Both the position numbers and the translations under genes were made by a program. A model generated the notes under the pieces. That model saw nothing but the letters and a program-made list of their open reading frames with translations, ran no database searches and was not told the origin of the DNA. A stretch of DNA of 27,196 nucleotides. Source: Bacteroidales bacterium. GTDB taxonomy: Bacteria; Bacteroidota; Bacteroidia; Bacteroidales; FEN-979. How positions within the stretch are numbered: position 1 is the first letter of the stretch; each line of letters opens with the position of its first letter. Positions 24,666-27,196 of this stretch are shown in pieces. Where the stretch lies: the NCBI GenBank assembly GCA_023231065.1, contig JALNWE010000042.1, forward strand, positions 1 through 27,196, given 5' to 3'.

Positions 24666-25331
24666 TTGTTGATCAATACACTTTACGATCAGCAGAAGAT
24701 GTTTACAGAAGGAAGCCACTCAGTTGAAGATCGCATTGTGAGTATCCATCAGCCGCATGTACGACCAATTGTACGCGGTAAAACAAATGCCCATGTTGAA
24801 TTTGGCGCAAAAATAAATGTGTCCATCATGAATGGTTTTGCCTTTCTGGATGATTATTCCTGGGATGCTTTCAATGAGGGTACCCGGCTGATGGCAACTG
24901 TTGAAAAGTATAAACAGCGGTTCGGATACTATCCTGAAGAAGTTTTGGATGATAAAATTTATTGTAACCGCAAAAACAGGACTTCTCTCAAAACGCTTGG
25001 AATAAAGCTCAGGGCTAAACCTCTTGGAAGGCCAAAGGCAGTGGATGTGGAACACGTAAGACCGTACGAAAGAAATCCGATCGAGGGTACGTTTGGACAA
25101 GCCAAGACAGCATACGGTTTGAACCGGATCAAGGCAAAGCTTTCGGAAACGAGCGAATCATGGATAGCCACTATAATATTAGTACCCAACCTGGTTAAAT
25201 TAATCGGGATGAGTACCTATTGCCAAATTTTATCCAAACATACTTATTCAGCAAACTTCATTGTGGAATTCATTATGAAAAACATCCAACACTGGAATTA
25301 TCTCGATGACTTTGAATTAAAAACCAGTTAA
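24666..25331 (+). pseudogene. IS5-like transposase, C-terminal fragment
   Basis: About 220 codons encode the C-terminal half of an IS5/IS1182-type DDE transposase: 'INTLYDQQKMF', 'HSVEDRIVSIHQPHVRPIVR', 'HVEFGAKINVSIMNGFAFLD', 'YPEEVLDDKIY' (catalytic Asp in 'DDKIY'), 'RNPIEGTFGQAK' (catalytic Glu region) and 'GLNRIKAKL'. The N-terminal half with the first catalytic Asp is absent, and the only start is a TTG. The frame ends normally at TAA 25331. It is the remnant of an insertion that broke the upstream secreted-protein gene. 25332-25527 shows no recognisable gene. Confidence 0.8.
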
Positions 25332-25527
25332 AATATCCATCAGACTTAATCAGCAGACTCTAATTAGAAAAGAAAAGAAAATTGTTGGTGACGGAACCGG
25401 ACACCAATTTTTCAGCCTGGTCTAAAGAAAAAAGTCATTTTCAGGATAAAAGGGCAGTACAGATGAGAATAGCTTCCTTTGGATATAGATGGCGTTCACT
25501 GAAGGTATTCAACAACTTGAGTAATCA

Positions 25528-26364
25528 TTAATTTAATGATTTGATTCTTCTTATCCTTTCGATATATTCCTGTTCATCGGTCATTTTAATCATAAACAAC
25601 CCGCTGAATCCAATTAAAAGAAAAACTATACTTGTAACGACCAGGGATAATATCTTAAAGTTATCTTGTTCTGCTGGAATATTTTCTACATTTAGATAAA
25701 TCTTCAATTTCGAAATTCCAAAAGCAAAATTTATCAATCCGTGTATAATACAGACCGGTATTAAATTGCCAGTCCTTATTAATAAACCACCAAAAAATAT
25801 CCCAATGCACATTGCAAAAAACACCTGATATAATATGCCAACCCAATTACCTGGATCTTTTATAAGATTGAAAAAGTGTATTAAGCTAAATAATATTGAT
25901 GTCATCAATACTCCTTTAATGATGGCCGCCTTGCTATGAGCTTGTGCTTTTATTACCAATGGCTGAATTATTCCCCTCATTACGATTTCTTCGGATGATC
26001 CCGTTAATAAATTGCTTGCAATGAATAATATTAAGATATTAAAAGGCACAGACATATATATTGATCTATTATTAAATATCATAATGCCAATGATCATTGT
26101 AACCATTCCAAATGCCTGAGTATTTTTAATCTTTATATTCCTTTTCCACCCATTGATTTCATATAGTCCATTGAATTTCATTACTAATATTAGAAATATG
26201 ATAAGCCCAGTCTTTGTAATTATTTCAATAAGGAAATCCATTATTAATCCATTTCTGGAGGATTGTAGCACTTTTTTTGCAACACCTATGATTAGTAAGA
26301 AAACAATAAAAACCAATAAAGTAAAAAGAATAATTTTTATTTCTTTTGGAATTGAACGTCGCAT
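25528..26364 (-). CDS. CPBP-family intramembrane metalloprotease
   Basis: I chose ATG 26364 (278 residues) over the GTG at 26394. The protein has about eight membrane helices. The CPBP (CAAX protease and bacteriocin-processing) motifs are present: 'SSEEIVMRG' (EExxxRG), 'FSLIHFFN' and 'IHGLINFAFG' (HxxxN), which hold the two Glu and the His residues of the active site. Members cleave peptides in the membrane, and some give bacteriocin immunity; the target here is unknown. The gene is strikingly AT-rich against the left half of the window and lies between two IS5-like sequences, both signs of transfer. Confidence 0.88.
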   Translation of the reverse strand: MRRSIPKEIKIILFTLLVFIVFLLIIGVAKKVLQSSRNGLIMDFLIEIITKTGLIIFLILVMKFNGLYEINGWKRNIKIKNTQAFGMVTMIIGIMIFNNRSIYMSVPFNILILFIASNLLTGSSEEIVMRGIIQPLVIKAQAHSKAAIIKGVLMTSILFSLIHFFNLIKDPGNWVGILYQVFFAMCIGIFFGGLLIRTGNLIPVCIIHGLINFAFGISKLKIYLNVENIPAEQDNFKILSLVVTSIVFLLIGFSGLFMIKMTDEQEYIERIRRIKSLN

Positions 26365-26402
26365 AACATAGAATTGTTTTAGCAGATAAAGCACTAAGTT
26401 AA

Positions 26403-27196
26403 GGGTGTCTCTAAAAACTGAATTGTTAATAAAAATGTCATAACTATCAGTATGTCAAATTTATACAAGGATATATAATACGTATCTTTAATGAAAACAA
26501 GGAAAGATACGCAAAAACCAGAACCGCGGACTATTTGAGGACCAATTTCGTGAGGAAAAGATCAGTACCATGAAAGATCCACTGGAACAACTAAACCACT
26601 TTATTCGTTGGGAAGATTTTCGTCCGGTCATCGATAAAGCCTTTGCTGTGACTGAACCCTCACATGGTGGCCGGCCTTCGTTTGATCGTGTGATGATGTT
26701 CAAAGTTCTGGTTCTTCAGCGTATGTACAATCTTTCGGATGACAACACCGAGTATCAAATTCTTGACCGGCATAGTTTCTGTAAATTTCTCGGTATTGAA
26801 TCCTATGCTCAGGTGCCGGATGCCAAGACCATCTGGCACTATCGTGAACAGTTGAAGACGCACTATATCATTGAGGATATCTTCTCCTTGTTCAATGAGA
26901 AATTCGAGAATGCAGGCTTATTGCTTAAAGACGGTGCTATCGTTGATGCTTCCATCGTACAAGTTCCAAGACAGCGTAATACCCGGGAAGAAAACAAACA
27001 AGTTCGCGAGGGCAACGTCCCGGAAGATTGGCAGAACAATCCCAATAAGCTTGAACAAAAAGACCTGGATGCCGATTGGACCAAGAAAAACGGGAAAACT
27101 TTCTTTGGCTACAAAAACCACATCAAGATCAATAACGGGAGCAAGCTCATTACGAATTATCAGGTTACCCCGGCCAGTGTGCATGATAGCGCCATG
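26403..27196 (+). mobile_element. IS5-like insertion sequence, left end (runs off window)
   Basis: The element probably begins at 26403 with GGGTGTCTCTAAAAACTG, the kind of terminal repeat seen on IS5-group elements, preceded by TTAA (26399-26402), a possible target duplication. The transposase gene follows about 90 bp inside. The right end is outside the window, so the terminal repeat and duplication cannot be confirmed. Confidence 0.62.
26491..27196 (+). CDS. IS5-family transposase, N-terminal part, apparent early frameshift (3' end off window)
   Basis: The frame is open from 26495 to the right edge. It encodes 'NRGLFEDQFREEKIS', then 'DPLEQLNHFIRWEDFRPVID', the DUF772 helix region ('FDRVMMFKVLVLQRMYNLSD', 'YQILDRHSFCKFLGI', 'VPDAKTIWHYREQL'), and the first catalytic Asp region 'LLKDGAIVDASIV'. 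'FFGYKNHIKI' leads toward the second Asp in 'VTPASVHDS'. The natural ATG at 26491 ('MKTRKDTQ') is one base out of frame; removing one A from the A5 run at 26513-26517 joins both frames ('MKTRKDTQNQNRGLFEDQ'). Otherwise translation would have to start at ATG 26570. Confidence 0.85.

Noticed and set aside
25332..25527. Possible extra transposase or small gene after the IS5-like remnant
   Set aside because: No frame shows a recognisable motif, and stops are frequent in all frames.
17854..27196. A complete new defence island
   Set aside because: The methyltransferase and integrase are broken and the CPBP protease stands alone. No nuclease, ATPase or paired restriction gene was found to support a working system.

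Overview
The window comes from a member of the Bacteroidota. Six secreted proteins carry the C-terminal 'YPNP ... G.Y' sorting domain of the type IX secretion system (T9SS). Six intergenic sites match the Bacteroidota -7 promoter element TAnnTTTG. The integrase and transposase remnants are of types common in that phylum. Menaquinone is made by the futalosine route: mqnD, mqnB and mqnE are present. hldD indicates an outer membrane with heptose-containing lipopolysaccharide. I saw no rRNA, tRNA or CRISPR array.

The left part (1-17853) looks like conserved chromosome. From the left edge it holds: the start of a large secreted protein with a cohesin-like domain and 88-residue Ig-like repeats (minus strand, cut by the edge); hldD; a LysA-like PLP decarboxylase; and mqnD and mqnB, all on the minus strand. 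A divergent promoter region at 6214-6338 then leads into a tight plus-strand run: an MFS transporter, a two-jelly-roll secreted protein, a lysyl-endopeptidase-like secreted serine protease, and mqnE, whose start codon overlaps the protease stop. Facing it is a minus-strand run of a PASTA membrane protein, a large T9SS protein and an RluD-type pseudouridine synthase. Back to back with the PASTA gene are ddl and rdgB, which overlap by 4 bp.

The right part (17854-27196) looks like an accessory region that has gained and lost DNA. It opens with a nonsense-riddled tyrosine recombinase fragment just after rdgB. It then holds two T9SS proteins, an intact IS630-family transposase, a decayed MT-A70-type adenine methyltransferase, a T9SS protein with seven delta-60 repeats, a signal-peptide stub broken by an IS5-like transposase remnant, a very AT-rich CPBP membrane protease, and the left end of a second IS5-like element that runs off the window. 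By eye this part is clearly more AT-rich than the left part.

I found no clear new multi-gene defence or secretion system. The most distinctive observations are: the alternating A-B-A-B Ig repeat array; a heptanucleotide repeat inside the mqnB coding sequence; a hairpin that buries the IS630 transposase start codon; the transporter/protease/mqnE gene run; and three gene relics not visible as normal ORFs (integrase, MT-A70 methyltransferase, secreted-protein stub).
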